Positions 9,989 to 20,035 of a stretch of DNA of 64,000 nt are shown one piece after another. Numbering within the stretch: the first letter of the stretch is position 1; each line of letters starts with the position of its first letter. Source of the stretch: Staphylococcus equorum (GTDB taxonomy: Bacteria; Bacillota; Bacilli; Staphylococcales; Staphylococcaceae); the NCBI RefSeq assembly GCF_029024965.1, contig NZ_CP118982.1, forward strand, positions 1,860,001 to 1,924,000, read 5' to 3'. A program made the translations under genes and the position numbers. Under the pieces are notes generated by a model that saw only the letters and a list, made by a program, of their open reading frames with translations, made no database searches and was not told the DNA's origin.

Positions 9989-10033
9989 AAAAGCTAATCG
10001 TTTCTAATTTTAGAAATGATTAGCTTTTATTTT
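9989..10033 (+). terminator. strong terminator after the small peptide ORF
   Basis: AAAAGCTAATCGTTTCTA (9989-10006) pairs with TAGAAATGATTAGCTTTT (10011-10028) around a 4-base loop, followed by further T residues on the plus strand. Confidence 0.85.
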
Positions 10034-10099
10034 TACAATTACCTTATAGAATTCTTATGATTAACAAAAAACACCCACCAAATGTTGAGTGTTTTTTAA

Positions 10100-10354
10100 T
10101 TATTTTCTTTTTCTAATTGCTTTCATAATAAATGAAACAATTAAGATTAATACGATTGACCCGATTAGTGCTGGTAAGATTGGAACGCCACCTAAGACTG
10201 GTCCCCATGTACCTAATAATTTACTACCAATAGCTGAACCGATTAAACCTGCAATAATATTACCAATTATTCCACCTGGAATATCTTTACCTAAAATTGC
10301 GCCGGCTAACCAACCGATTAAACCGCCTACAATAATCATTATAATAAAGCCCAT
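10100..10354 (-). CDS. GlsB/YeaQ/YmgE-family membrane protein
   Basis: 84-residue, glycine-rich, three-helix membrane protein. IVGGLIGWLAGAILGKD and GGIIGNIIAGLIGSAIGSKLLG are the family signature (formerly called transglycosylase-associated protein). Members are commonly stress-induced; the biochemical role is unknown. TAGGAGAG precedes the ATG. Confidence 0.88.
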   Translation of the reverse strand: MGFIIMIIVGGLIGWLAGAILGKDIPGGIIGNIIAGLIGSAIGSKLLGTWGPVLGGVPILPALIGSIVLILIVSFIMKAIRKRK

Positions 10355-10733
10355 ATATCTCTCTCCTATTTTCTTGATTTATCACAATGCATAGCTTACC
10401 ACTTTTTTTATTTATATACAACATTGCGAACAACATTTATTTTAAAAACCAAAACAATTTCTTGGTTTTTCCTCAAGCCATATCTATTTAAATTCGCTAT
10501 AATAATATTTTATAATGAATTTCTTGTTTTTCATGCAATATCAAAATATATAGTCATACAAAATCTTGAAATAAAATCAAAAATTCATTACATTTATTGC
10601 ATCATATTACCGATTAAGATTTACTCATATCTAATTATCATAATCTTGTTGTTTATAGTACATTTTTCCCTAACTAGTTATTTAAAATTTTACAAACTAT
10701 AATTATTAATACACTTTTTCATTTTGACGTGTA
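10355..10733. other. AT-rich intergenic region, no supported gene
   Basis: About 380 bases of very AT-rich sequence between the GlsB-family gene and the ars terminator. An open frame on the plus strand (10424-10702) has no ribosome binding site and a low-complexity Ile/Phe/Lys/Tyr composition, so I do not call it. Confidence 0.6.
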
Positions 10734-10780
10734 AAAAACCTTCAAAGTTTTCACTTTTAGTGTCTACTTTGAAGGTTTTT
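10734..10780. terminator. terminator of the ars operon
   Basis: AAAAACCTTCAAAGT (10734-10748) pairs perfectly with ACTTTGAAGGTTTTT (10766-10780). It lies 46 bases downstream of arsC and has A/T tracts on both sides. Confidence 0.85.
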
Positions 10781-10826
10781 ATTATTTTTCTGATTTAATT
10801 TATGCTCATTTTTAAAATTGAGATAA

Positions 10827-11222
10827 TTATAGTTCTTTAAATCGTTTAATTGTATCGCCTATTTCATCTCTTACGCGTTGAAACTCTGACCATGCTTTAC
10901 CTGCTGGGTCATCAAAGCCCCAATGTTCTTTTTTCACATTAGGCGGTATAACTGGACAATTATCATCAGCATCACTACAAAGTGTAACAACGAGATCAGA
11001 CTGTTTTAAAATATTATTATCAATCATATCAGATGTATGATTTGAAATATCAATATTAACTTCTTTCATAGCTTCTATCGCCTTAGAGTTTACACCATGC
11101 GTTTCAATACCTGCTGAGTAAACATTCCATTCTTTGCCGAGTATTTCTCTTCCCCAGCCTTCAGCCATTTGACTACGACAAGAATTACCAGTACATATAA
11201 AGTAAATTGTTTTTTTATCCAT
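10827..11222 (-). CDS. arsC: arsenate reductase, thioredoxin-coupled
   Basis: 131-residue low-molecular-weight-phosphatase-fold arsenate reductase of the pI258 type, which reduces As(V) to As(III) for export by ArsB. The P-loop CTGNSCRS with Cys10 and Cys15 is near the start, and the redox relay cysteines Cys82 and Cys89 are in [21 protein letters not shown] carries the general-acid Asp. It is the last gene of arsRBC, 17 bases after arsB. Confidence 0.97.
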   Translation of the reverse strand: MDKKTIYFICTGNSCRSQMAEGWGREILGKEWNVYSAGIETHGVNSKAIEAMKEVNIDISNHTSDMIDNNILKQSDLVVTLCSDADDNCPVIPPNVKKEHWGFDDPAGKAWSEFQRVRDEIGDTIKRFKEL

Positions 11223-11239
11223 TTATGATTACCTCTCAT

Positions 11240-12852
<1,613 letters not shown>

Positions 12853-12872
12853 CTCTCCTCTTATAACTAAAT

Positions 12873-12902
12873 ATAATACTATCTATATAGACGAGTGTCT
12901 AT
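12873..12902 (-). promoter_or_regulatory. ars promoter and ArsR operator
   Basis: On the minus strand a -35 TAGACA (12896-12901) and a -10 TATTAT (12873-12878) are exactly 17 bases apart. The palindrome ATAGAC-4 bases-GTCTAT at 12887-12902 overlaps the -35 and spacer, where bound ArsR would block RNA polymerase. Confidence 0.8.
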
Positions 12903-13152
12903 GTATTATTGCTGATTACTTATAATTTTTTTATTAAAAAATTGAGTTTTGATATATTATAGTTGATTCACAGCACTTAACACTTGAGCAATATAAAACA
13001 TGAAGTTATTACAGGATTAACGAAGCTCTATAACAAGTGGTATCAACTAGCAGTACTTGTAGCAATTCATTATACTTTTTAGCTTTTTGCGGTTACTTAC
13101 TATCATGATTATTAATTGTGAATTTACAAATTATAAATTCACAAAACAAAAA
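12903..13152. other. intergenic region between ars promoter and tRNA terminator
   Basis: About 250 bases with no supported ORF or repeat. This is one border of the ars operon and abuts two tRNA genes; no direct repeat of a tRNA 3' end was seen. Confidence 0.5.
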
Positions 13153-13184
13153 AATACCGAAATCCTGTTAAGGACTTCGGTATT
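13153..13184 (-). terminator. terminator of the tRNA-Asn/tRNA-Ser unit
   Basis: AATACCGAAATCCT pairs with AGGACTTCGGTATT around a 4-base loop with one mismatch; on the minus strand it is followed by a T-rich tract. Confidence 0.8.
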
Positions 13185-13204
13185 AAAAAGCTTGTTTTTA
13201 TTAA

Positions 13205-13293
13205 CGGAAACGGAGAGATTCGAACTCTCGCGCCGCTTGCGCGACCTACACCCTTAGCAGGGGCGCCTCTTCAGCCAACTTGAGTACGTTTCC
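13205..13293 (-). tRNA. tRNA-Ser (anticodon GCU)
   Basis: Class II tRNA of 89 bases. The acceptor arm GGAAACG/CGTTTCC closes at 13293 and 13206, and the discriminator G is at 13205. The anticodon loop reads CTGCTAA, giving GCU for AGC/AGU codons. A long variable arm (GTAGGTCGCGCAAGCGGCGC) is typical of serine tRNAs, and GTTCGAATC is the T-loop. CCA is not encoded. Confidence 0.95.
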
Positions 13294-13295
13294 AA

Positions 13296-13370
13296 TGGCT
13301 CCACAGGTAGGACTCGAACCTACGACCGATCGGTTAACAGCCGATAGCTCTACCACTGAGCTACTGTGGA
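13296..13370 (-). tRNA. tRNA-Asn (anticodon GUU)
   Basis: 75-base tRNA including an encoded CCA at 13296-13298. Acceptor TCCACAG/CTGTGGA, D-arm AGCTCAGTGGTAGAGCT, anticodon loop CTGTTAA (GUU) and T-loop GTTCGAGTC are all present. It precedes tRNA-Ser by only two bases, so both come from one transcript. Confidence 0.96.
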
Positions 13371-13524
13371 ATAATTGATATCTCAATCAAGCACAAATAC
13401 TATTATATCAACTTCAGAGAATTTTTCAAGTACCTTAATCAAAAAAATATGCGGAATATTTACACTAAATTAATATAATATTCCACATATGACATTTTTA
13501 CATTTAAATTTCAGAAATGTTTTG

Positions 13525-14088
13525 CTATTTATTTTCAAATAGAGAATATTTTGCTAATGCTTCATAAATATTTAATTGTGGTTTCGTATAGTCTATAGGA
13601 GATTCAGGATCAAAAGTAGCCACCCTAGCTGCTCTATCCATCATATAGTAATAATATATACCATTTAAGTATTGATGATGCATACTGTGTGCTGAAATAT
13701 TAACAACTATAGTCTGGTTATCGACAAATGTGATTTTACATTTTTTATCTTTTAAAGCTCTTATGGTTTGTACATAATGAATATTGATCCAAGTGTTTTC
13801 TTCTTTTCGGTCTGAATGTGTAGGAAAAAAATAAGTAGGAAATAATGGAGTGAATAATATCGGGGGTTTACTATTAATACCTGTAATTCTCATTGTGTCT
13901 TCTTTTTTAAATACATAACTGCTACCATAAAATCTACATGAACGATCTATAATCTTATGTGTCCGTTCCTTTACAATATCACGCTCCTCCTTATACTTTA
14001 ATACACAAGTACCTTCATTTAGTCCTATAGATAAATTACAAGGTTGAAGAGCCATATCACCTTTTTTAATAATGTATTGTTGAATCAT
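13525..14088 (-). CDS. comK: competence transcription factor ComK
   Basis: 187-residue ComK homologue, activator of DNA-uptake genes. The central block RITGINSKPPILFTPLFPTYFFPTHSDR is highly conserved in ComK, followed by NTWINIHYV and HHQYLNGIYYYYMMDRAAR. The ATG at 14088 (MIQQYIIKKGDM) has AAGGAGG at good spacing, so the longer open frame to 14136 is rejected. In Bacillus ComK is degraded through MecA-ClpCP; mecA lies elsewhere in this window at 47488-48207. Whether competence is functional cannot be told. Confidence 0.93.
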   Translation of the reverse strand: MIQQYIIKKGDMALQPCNLSIGLNEGTCVLKYKEERDIVKERTHKIIDRSCRFYGSSYVFKKEDTMRITGINSKPPILFTPLFPTYFFPTHSDRKEENTWINIHYVQTIRALKDKKCKITFVDNQTIVVNISAHSMHHQYLNGIYYYYMMDRAARVATFDPESPIDYTKPQLNIYEALAKYSLFENK

Positions 14089-14340
14089 AGCTGACGCCTC
14101 CTTAAAGCTTATGGTGATACTCAAATAATATAACACAAAGATTTTAAAATCAACTTATTTAATAAAATATTTTATAAATTTTCTACAATTGATTTTTAGT
14201 TATTATACTTTTGCATTTTCTTATTTTTTGAAAAGTTGCAAATTACACTTATATTTTCGGAAAAGTCTGACTATTTATTGATTTCAAAAATAAAAGGCTG
14301 TATACTATATGTAAATATAGATAGAGGGGCTGTGTTGAAA

Positions 14341-14559
14341 ATGAAAAACAATACAAATGTTAAATACAATTCATTAGAATCTTTTGTGTCAACGATTAAT
14401 GATTTAGGTATTGAATTAATCATTGATGAGTCGTTAAGAAATGTCCGTAAACAGCAGTTAGAATACCTCATTGACCACGCGCTTAAGAATAAAAACGAGC
14501 AGGATTTCAAACGTTATACTGAAGAATACAGAAACCTGGAGGAATTTCTCGTTGGATAA
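14341..14559 (+). CDS. IDEAL-domain protein
   Basis: 72-residue protein whose second half (LEYLIDHALKNKNEQDFKRYTEEYRNLEEFL) matches the IDEAL domain, here with IDHAL as the core, found in small Firmicute proteins and at the end of some adaptors. GAGGGG lies about 11 bases before the ATG at 14341. The longer open frame to 14236 has no ribosome binding site. Role unknown. A terminator follows at once, so it is monocistronic and divergent from comK. Confidence 0.75.
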   Translation: MKNNTNVKYNSLESFVSTINDLGIELIIDESLRNVRKQQLEYLIDHALKNKNEQDFKRYTEEYRNLEEFLVG

Positions 14560-14582
14560 TTTAATAGCTTGTTATTTAAAAT

Positions 14583-14632
14583 AAGGTCTATTCCCTACTT
14601 ACACCAATAAGTTAGAGAATAGACCTTTTTGA
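14583..14632. terminator. terminator between IDEAL gene and lplA
   Basis: AAGGTCTATTC (14583-14593) pairs with GAATAGACCTT (14617-14627), extended internally by TACTT/AAGTTA, with a T tract on the plus strand. Confidence 0.8.
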
Positions 14633-14658
14633 GTTTTATTTTTACTTATAACTCTTGT

Positions 14659-15648
14659 TTAAGACATTAATCTAATGAGTTCATGGCGATCGATATCACC
14701 AAAATAATGATAAATATCGTAGTTTGAAAATGCTTCTTCAATACTATCAAACTCGTGTAACGTACCTTCTAATGCATTTTCAAGTTCTGTTATGTCACCT
14801 TCACCGAAGAAATCTCCAAAAATTCTTGCGTGCTCAATACGACCTTGTTTAACATCTAATTTAATTTGAACGAAACCTTTTTCAAACTTCTCTTCTCTTT
14901 CAAAGTTATATTTTGGATTTCTACCATAATTCCAATCCCATGTACGATATTTCTCATTACTCAATGCTTCAATATTTTTCCAATCTTCATCAGTAAGTTG
15001 ATATGTCTCAACTTGATTTGCTTCTCCAAAAATAGTTTTTAAAATAATATCTTTAAAGTTATCAATATTAATAGGTTCTTCAAGAAATTCTGAAATATTT
15101 GCGACTCTGCTTCGTACAGATTTAATCCCTTTAGATTTAATTTTTGCAGGATTAACTTTTAATGCGTTCTGAACTTCATCCAATTCACTATTTAACATTA
15201 ATGTACCATGACTAAACATACGATCTTTCACTTTTACCATAGCATTACCTGAAATTTTGGCGTTACCTACTTGAATATCATTTCTACCAGTCATTTCAGC
15301 ATCAACACCCAACGATTTTAATGCTTCAACAATTGGCTCTGTAAATTTTTTAAAATTATGGAAGCTGTTACCATCATCATCTGTTATAAAACTGAAATTT
15401 AAATTACCTTCATCATGGTAAACAGCACCTCCACCAGATATACGTCTCACAACATCAATATTATGTGCATCAATATATGGTTTGTTAACTTCTTCAATCG
15501 TATTTTGGTTTTTACCAATTATAATAGACGGTCTATTCACATAAAATAGAAAATAGCTGTCGTCTTTCGGCATATTTTTTAATACATATTCTTCCATTGC
15601 TAAATTTAATGTTGGATCTGTAATATCATTATTACTAATAAACTTCAT
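14659..15648 (-). CDS. lplA: lipoate-protein ligase A
   Basis: 329-residue enzyme that activates free lipoate with ATP and attaches it to E2/GcvH-type proteins. RRISGGGAVYHDEGNLNFSF is the lipoate-binding loop, and the catalytic lysine lies in VGNAKISGNAM. The extra C-terminal ~90 residues form the accessory domain of full-length LplA. AAAGGAG precedes the ATG. S. aureus has more than one lipoate ligase; this one corresponds in context to LplA1, which is inference. Confidence 0.9.
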   Translation of the reverse strand: MKFISNNDITDPTLNLAMEEYVLKNMPKDDSYFLFYVNRPSIIIGKNQNTIEEVNKPYIDAHNIDVVRRISGGGAVYHDEGNLNFSFITDDDGNSFHNFKKFTEPIVEALKSLGVDAEMTGRNDIQVGNAKISGNAMVKVKDRMFSHGTLMLNSELDEVQNALKVNPAKIKSKGIKSVRSRVANISEFLEEPINIDNFKDIILKTIFGEANQVETYQLTDEDWKNIEALSNEKYRTWDWNYGRNPKYNFEREEKFEKGFVQIKLDVKQGRIEHARIFGDFFGEGDITELENALEGTLHEFDSIEEAFSNYDIYHYFGDIDRHELIRLMS

Positions 15649-15848
15649 CTATTGCACTCCTTTTCCCTAAAAATATACCCTTACCTTATTTATGCTATAT
15701 TTTCTCTAAAAATGCCAATCATTTACATTAAATATGATAAAAAGTTTCAAAATCGGTTTATATCACACAATTTAATGGTTATTTGTTTATTTGTCTTAAG
15801 TTTTTTTGTATAATACTATCTAGTTAGCATTTCTAGGGAGGACTAAAA

Positions 15849-16034
15849 ATGACTGTTGCAGAAGTTGGAAATATAGTAGAATTCTATGATGGTTTAAAAG
15901 GCCGTGTAGAGAAAATTAATGATAATTCAGTAATTGTAGATTTAACAATTATGGAGAATTTCAATGATTTAGACTTGCCTGAAAAAACTGTTATTAATCA
16001 TAAGCGATATACAATCGTTGAACAAGAAGGATAG
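15849..16034 (+). CDS. DUF2187 (YkvS-like) protein
   Basis: 61-residue protein. GNIVEFYDGLKGRVEKINDNSVIVDLTIMENF...EKTVINHKRYTIV is the DUF2187 pattern, a small beta-barrel-like fold. AGGGAGG precedes the ATG. Only six bases separate it from the next membrane protein, so they are co-transcribed. Function unknown. Confidence 0.85.
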   Translation: MTVAEVGNIVEFYDGLKGRVEKINDNSVIVDLTIMENFNDLDLPEKTVINHKRYTIVEQEG

Positions 16035-16040
16035 TAAAAA

Positions 16041-16643
16041 ATGAATAGAATTTCAAAGGCTTTAATATGGTTTCTTTTAAGCTTTATTGTATTCCACATC
16101 ATCCTCTTCATTATGTGGGGGGAAAAACAAGAGTATTGGTATTTATATACTGGCATTATGCTCATAGCTGGTATTAGTTATATCTTTTATCAAAGAGATA
16201 TAGAATCTAAGAGATTACTTACTTCTTTAGGTGTTGGAATTGTTACTGGTATTGTATTAATTATTATTCAGCTGATTATTGCAGCAATTTCTTCGGATAT
16301 AAAATATCTTGAATTAATTAAAGAATTAACAAGAACTGGCGTATATTTTAAATGGCAAATGTTAATAACATTAGTCTTTGTTATACCTTGTCATGAACTC
16401 TATATGAGAACAGTTTTACAAAAAGAATTGATTAAATTAAACATACCAAGTTGGCTTAGCATTATAATTACGGCGCTTTGCTCAGCTTCATTATTCTACT
16501 ATCTAGATAATTTATGGATTGTTTTCTTCATCTTTATCGTACAAATTGCACTCTCAATAAGCTACTTTTATACGCGTAGAATTGCTACCACTGTAATAGC
16601 ACAAATCGTTGCAGTAGTAATTCTATTAATATTCCATGCTTAA
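16041..16643 (+). CDS. CPBP/Abi-like membrane protein with an altered active site
   Basis: 200-residue protein with about seven membrane segments. The overall plan resembles CPBP (Abi) intramembrane glutamic proteases, but the first catalytic motif EExxxR reads HELYMR (His118, Glu119, Arg123) and the second conserved FxxxH motif is not recognisable. It may be a non-catalytic relative like the staphylococcal Spd proteins, or another family altogether. It follows the DUF2187 gene in one operon and ends at a near-perfect terminator. Confidence 0.55.
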   Translation: MNRISKALIWFLLSFIVFHIILFIMWGEKQEYWYLYTGIMLIAGISYIFYQRDIESKRLLTSLGVGIVTGIVLIIIQLIIAAISSDIKYLELIKELTRTGVYFKWQMLITLVFVIPCHELYMRTVLQKELIKLNIPSWLSIIITALCSASLFYYLDNLWIVFFIFIVQIALSISYFYTRRIATTVIAQIVAVVILLIFHA

Positions 16644-16680
16644 CTTATTGCGGAACTTTATACGTTTTATTAAAAATTAA

Positions 16681-16727
16681 AAACTGGAAGGCGCTCATTA
16701 AAATAATGAGCGCCTTCCAGTTTTTTG
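16681..16727. terminator. perfect 20-bp terminator hairpin
   Basis: AAACTGGAAGGCGCTCATTA (16681-16700) is fully complementary to 16704-16723 across a 3-base loop; T tract follows on the plus strand. The stem is long enough to work in both directions. Confidence 0.92.
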
Positions 16728-16904
16728 TGCTATATAAAATAAATATATTATAATGCTCATTTTTCCAGTTATTACAACACTGTTGCATACGAGACACTTG
16801 ACCAACTAGAATAGTCTAGCATGAATTGAAGGCTACATGCTGAGTCTATAGCCCTATCTTATGCAAACGAGGATATAGTAGTATTTATATTACAATCCTT
16901 TAGC

Positions 16905-18413
16905 CTATGTTATTACATTAAAGCTTTGTTTTTGATTTATTTTATACTGCTCATTTTTCAAATTTCTAGATATTAATTCTACCATCGTTATTTTGCCAGT
17001 TTCATGAATAACTGCATTTTCTAAATACTGTCTATAATTTCTATAACAATAATCTGTCATACTTACACGATACATATGATTCAGTCTTATGTTTTTTAAA
17101 TTAACACGATTAAACGGTGCAGCATTCATATCAATTGTGTAATCCACGCCTTGCCAAAACGTACATAATGTTTCATCAATAATTGTTAAACTGAGTTCAC
17201 CATGGCTAAATTCTATATGTGAATAGCCATACTCTAGAATATCTTTAATCTGCTGTCCTTTTAAAGTTAAATCAACTGGCACGTCAGGATGCGGATACGC
17301 TTTATATAATGCTTCATTGGTTATTGTTGCTTCTAAGCCTTCTTCTCCACTGGTAGGTAAATGTACACATGAAATATCATAATCAAACTCTGAGCGAATA
17401 CCGTCATGTAAAAGTTGCGTGAAAGGATGGGGCTTCGTAATAACGTCTCCTAAACCATTTACTTGAGCAGAAACGGGCGTAACATTTAAAACTTCTTTCC
17501 CCCAATGTTCAACAGTTTTTCTATCATAAAATGTTAAGTTTAGTAAATCCTCATCTTCCTTATACTCATTTAAATCAACAATTTGTGACTCAACATCTTC
17601 TAATTCATATGAGGTAGTTCTTTGCTTAAAGTTAATTTTTACATGGACTAATTGTTCCGCATTTTGACCAGCTTGTACATACAATGTTTGATCATCTCTA
17701 CCTATAAAAGTTTGATGTTGATGACCAGTAATCAGTAAATCAATCACGCCTAATGATTGCATAATTTTTTCCGCTTCATTCACGTTTTGTTCGCGTTCAT
17801 TTGCGGATTTATTCAGTTGGTTTATACCACCATGATATATGACTATGAGAAAATCTGGCATTTCAGTTTCATGAATAAAGCGAATCCATCTTTTAGAAGC
17901 CACTAAAGTTTTATCAATTTGTAGCTCATTTTCCATTTCAAAGTGTTCGCGGTTCATCAATCCGTCTGAAGTTAATCCAACAATAGCTATCTTGACGCCT
18001 TCTACTTCTTTTATCGTATAAGGTGTAGAGAAATAAGGTTCTCTTGTACGCTTATATTCAATATTCGCCGATAACCATGGAAACCTGGATAAAGAGACCG
18101 CTCTTGAAAAGAAGGACAAACCGAATTTAAATTCATTAGGACTAATACCACTTGCATCATATTGCATAGCATTCATCAGCTTTATCATAGGATGACGCTT
18201 ATATGGCGCAACAACAGCATAATAAAATGCAGCCAATGAACCAGCCAAACTACCGCCACTGTCCAACAAAATAACATGTTCATTTTCTTTTCTCTTCGTT
18301 TTAACGTAAGTACCTGCTCTATATATATTAGAACCATGATCTCCGTTTAGAAAATGACTGTGCATATCTGAAGTTGTGATAACATCTATTGTAATTCTCT
18401 CGCTTTTTTTCAT
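16905..18413 (-). CDS. 5'-nucleotidase-like metallophosphatase with missing catalytic residues
   Basis: 502-residue protein with the two-domain layout of UshA/5'-nucleotidases: metallophosphatase domain (~1-260) and C-terminal 5'-nucleotidase domain (~300-480). There is no signal peptide, so it should be cytoplasmic. The first metal motif is kept (Asp16, His18 in SDMHSH), as are His194 (IYHGG) and His231/His233 (GHQH). The bridging Asp of the usual GGD motif is replaced (LLDSGGS, Ser55), and the GNHEF motif reads SPNEF (Asn93, Glu94), so the catalytic His is gone. Activity may be altered or lost although the frame is intact. Substrate is unknown. No RBS of note beyond GGGGAGAG before the ATG. 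Confidence 0.75.
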   Translation of the reverse strand: MKKSERITIDVITTSDMHSHFLNGDHGSNIYRAGTYVKTKRKENEHVILLDSGGSLAGSLAAFYYAVVAPYKRHPMIKLMNAMQYDASGISPNEFKFGLSFFSRAVSLSRFPWLSANIEYKRTREPYFSTPYTIKEVEGVKIAIVGLTSDGLMNREHFEMENELQIDKTLVASKRWIRFIHETEMPDFLIVIYHGGINQLNKSANEREQNVNEAEKIMQSLGVIDLLITGHQHQTFIGRDDQTLYVQAGQNAEQLVHVKINFKQRTTSYELEDVESQIVDLNEYKEDEDLLNLTFYDRKTVEHWGKEVLNVTPVSAQVNGLGDVITKPHPFTQLLHDGIRSEFDYDISCVHLPTSGEEGLEATITNEALYKAYPHPDVPVDLTLKGQQIKDILEYGYSHIEFSHGELSLTIIDETLCTFWQGVDYTIDMNAAPFNRVNLKNIRLNHMYRVSMTDYCYRNYRQYLENAVIHETGKITMVELISRNLKNEQYKINQKQSFNVIT

Positions 18414-18583
18414 ATGCCTCTCCCCTCATTTCCTTCAGTTTAACATGTTTCTAAATACCCATGATAGCAAAAGGAAATATTACATTCTAAGAATTTTAAT
18501 AATTTAAGAAGCCTTGCTTAAATCATTTAATTGCCTCTTTTTAGTGCTTTTACATTATTCTATAAAACATTGAAATTAAAAAA

Positions 18584-18614
18584 CCCTCTCTTGCACTGTT
18601 TTCACAAGAAAGGG
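18584..18614 (-). terminator. terminator of ktrD operon
   Basis: CCCTCTCTTG and CAAGAAAGGG pair with one mismatch; on the minus strand a run of T follows. It lies 45 bases after ktrD. Confidence 0.75.
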
Positions 18615-18658
18615 AATAACTTTATAATTAATCATCTTAAAACTATCAAAATGAAGTT

Positions 18659-20017
18659 TTAGCCAATTTGAATACGTTCTTTCGGATAATGGTATTTGTC
18701 TGGCTCTCTACGCCCACCAATCATAATAATAAAACTAATAAGTCCTACACGACCAATAAACATCAGTACCATCAATACGATCTTACTCATCCCACTAATG
18801 TCATCAGTAACACCTAATGATAGTCCACATGTACCAAACGCTGACATGACCTCGAAAAATGCTTGTAGAAATGATATTTTGCCATTTTCAACCACAAGTA
18901 TTGTAATCGTACCTGCAAATGTGAGTATTCCTGCCATTGTAAAAACAGCAAATGAGCGTTGTACATCTGTTGTATGAATTTCACGATTAAATGCTTTAAT
19001 CGAGGTTTTTTCATTATTATTGCTAAAGTTCAATAAGAATAAGATTAAGATTGCGAAAGTAGTCGTTCTAATACCACCACCTACTGAACTCGGTGAAGAA
19101 CCTATAAACATTAAGACACTCATAATTACATTCGTACCTTCTCCAAAATTACTTACATCAATGGTTTGTAATCCGGCACTTCTTGTTGTTGCAGATTGGA
19201 ACAGTGCGTAAAATAACGATTTATGCCACGTCATATTTTGAAAAGCATGGTTATGTTCAAATAATAAAATTATTATTGCGCCGAATACAAACAATACTAA
19301 GTAAGTCATTGTTGTAATTTTAGCAAATAATGAAAATCTAAAATTAGGTATTCTATTTTTAATGTATGCTTTTACTTCAATTAATACTGGAAAGCCAATA
19401 GATCCTAAAATAATTAAAAACATAACTATAGTCTGAACAAAATAGTCATTAGCATAAGGAATTAACGATTGTCCTGTTATGTCTAAACCGCCGTTTGTCG
19501 TTGCAGATACCGCTACAAACATGCCCTGCATAATTGCATATTGCAAATCTGGATTATCTCTATAAAAATAGAATGCTAATAATGACGCTCCAACAAGTTC
19601 TATAATTAAAATTGTACGTACAATATCTAGAATCAGTTTAACTGTACCACTCATGGTATCTTTATTATTATCAAGCATAATAAGCTGACGTTCACGCATG
19701 CCAATATGTTTTCCTAAAAAAACCCATAGCATCGTACCAATGGCCATGACGCCAATACCACCGATATTTAGAATAATCATAATTATGATTTGTCCAAAAG
19801 TAGTATATGTCTCAACGATATTAACAGGTGATAAACCAGTCACACTCACGCCTGAAACTGCTACAAACAAAGAATCAATCGGGTCAACATTGATTCCAGA
19901 TTTGTGAACAAATGGTAAATTAAGTAATAAAAATGCTACGATAATTGCAACAATATAATACATCACTATCCCTTGTTGAGGACTTGATTTTTTTAACAAT
20001 TGATTGAAAATGGACAA
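18659..20017 (-). CDS. ktrD: Ktr potassium channel/transport subunit
   Basis: 452-residue Trk/Ktr/HKT-family K+ translocating subunit with four M1-P-M2 repeats. The four selectivity-filter P-loops are visible: SGVSVTGLSPV, SATTNGGLD, SATTRSAGLQ and SAFGTCGLSLG. In S. aureus the homologue beside htrA is KtrD, which works with the soluble c-di-AMP-binding subunit KtrA encoded elsewhere; assignment as KtrD rather than KtrB rests on this context. The start is TTG at 20017 with GGGGTGA upstream, 18 bases after the htrA stop, so both are in one operon. Confidence 0.88.
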   Translation of the reverse strand: MSIFNQLLKKSSPQQGIVMYYIVAIIVAFLLLNLPFVHKSGINVDPIDSLFVAVSGVSVTGLSPVNIVETYTTFGQIIIMIILNIGGIGVMAIGTMLWVFLGKHIGMRERQLIMLDNNKDTMSGTVKLILDIVRTILIIELVGASLLAFYFYRDNPDLQYAIMQGMFVAVSATTNGGLDITGQSLIPYANDYFVQTIVMFLIILGSIGFPVLIEVKAYIKNRIPNFRFSLFAKITTMTYLVLFVFGAIIILLFEHNHAFQNMTWHKSLFYALFQSATTRSAGLQTIDVSNFGEGTNVIMSVLMFIGSSPSSVGGGIRTTTFAILILFLLNFSNNNEKTSIKAFNREIHTTDVQRSFAVFTMAGILTFAGTITILVVENGKISFLQAFFEVMSAFGTCGLSLGVTDDISGMSKIVLMVLMFIGRVGLISFIIMIGGRREPDKYHYPKERIQIG

Positions 20018-20035
20018 CGTTTATTCACCCCAACG

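Noticed and set aside
10424..10702. 92-codon plus-strand open frame in AT-rich spacer
   Set aside because: No ribosome binding site, biased Ile/Phe/Lys/Tyr composition and no recognisable domain; most likely chance.
14236..14340. N-terminal extension of the IDEAL-domain protein
   Set aside because: The extension lacks an RBS; the ATG at 14341 has one.
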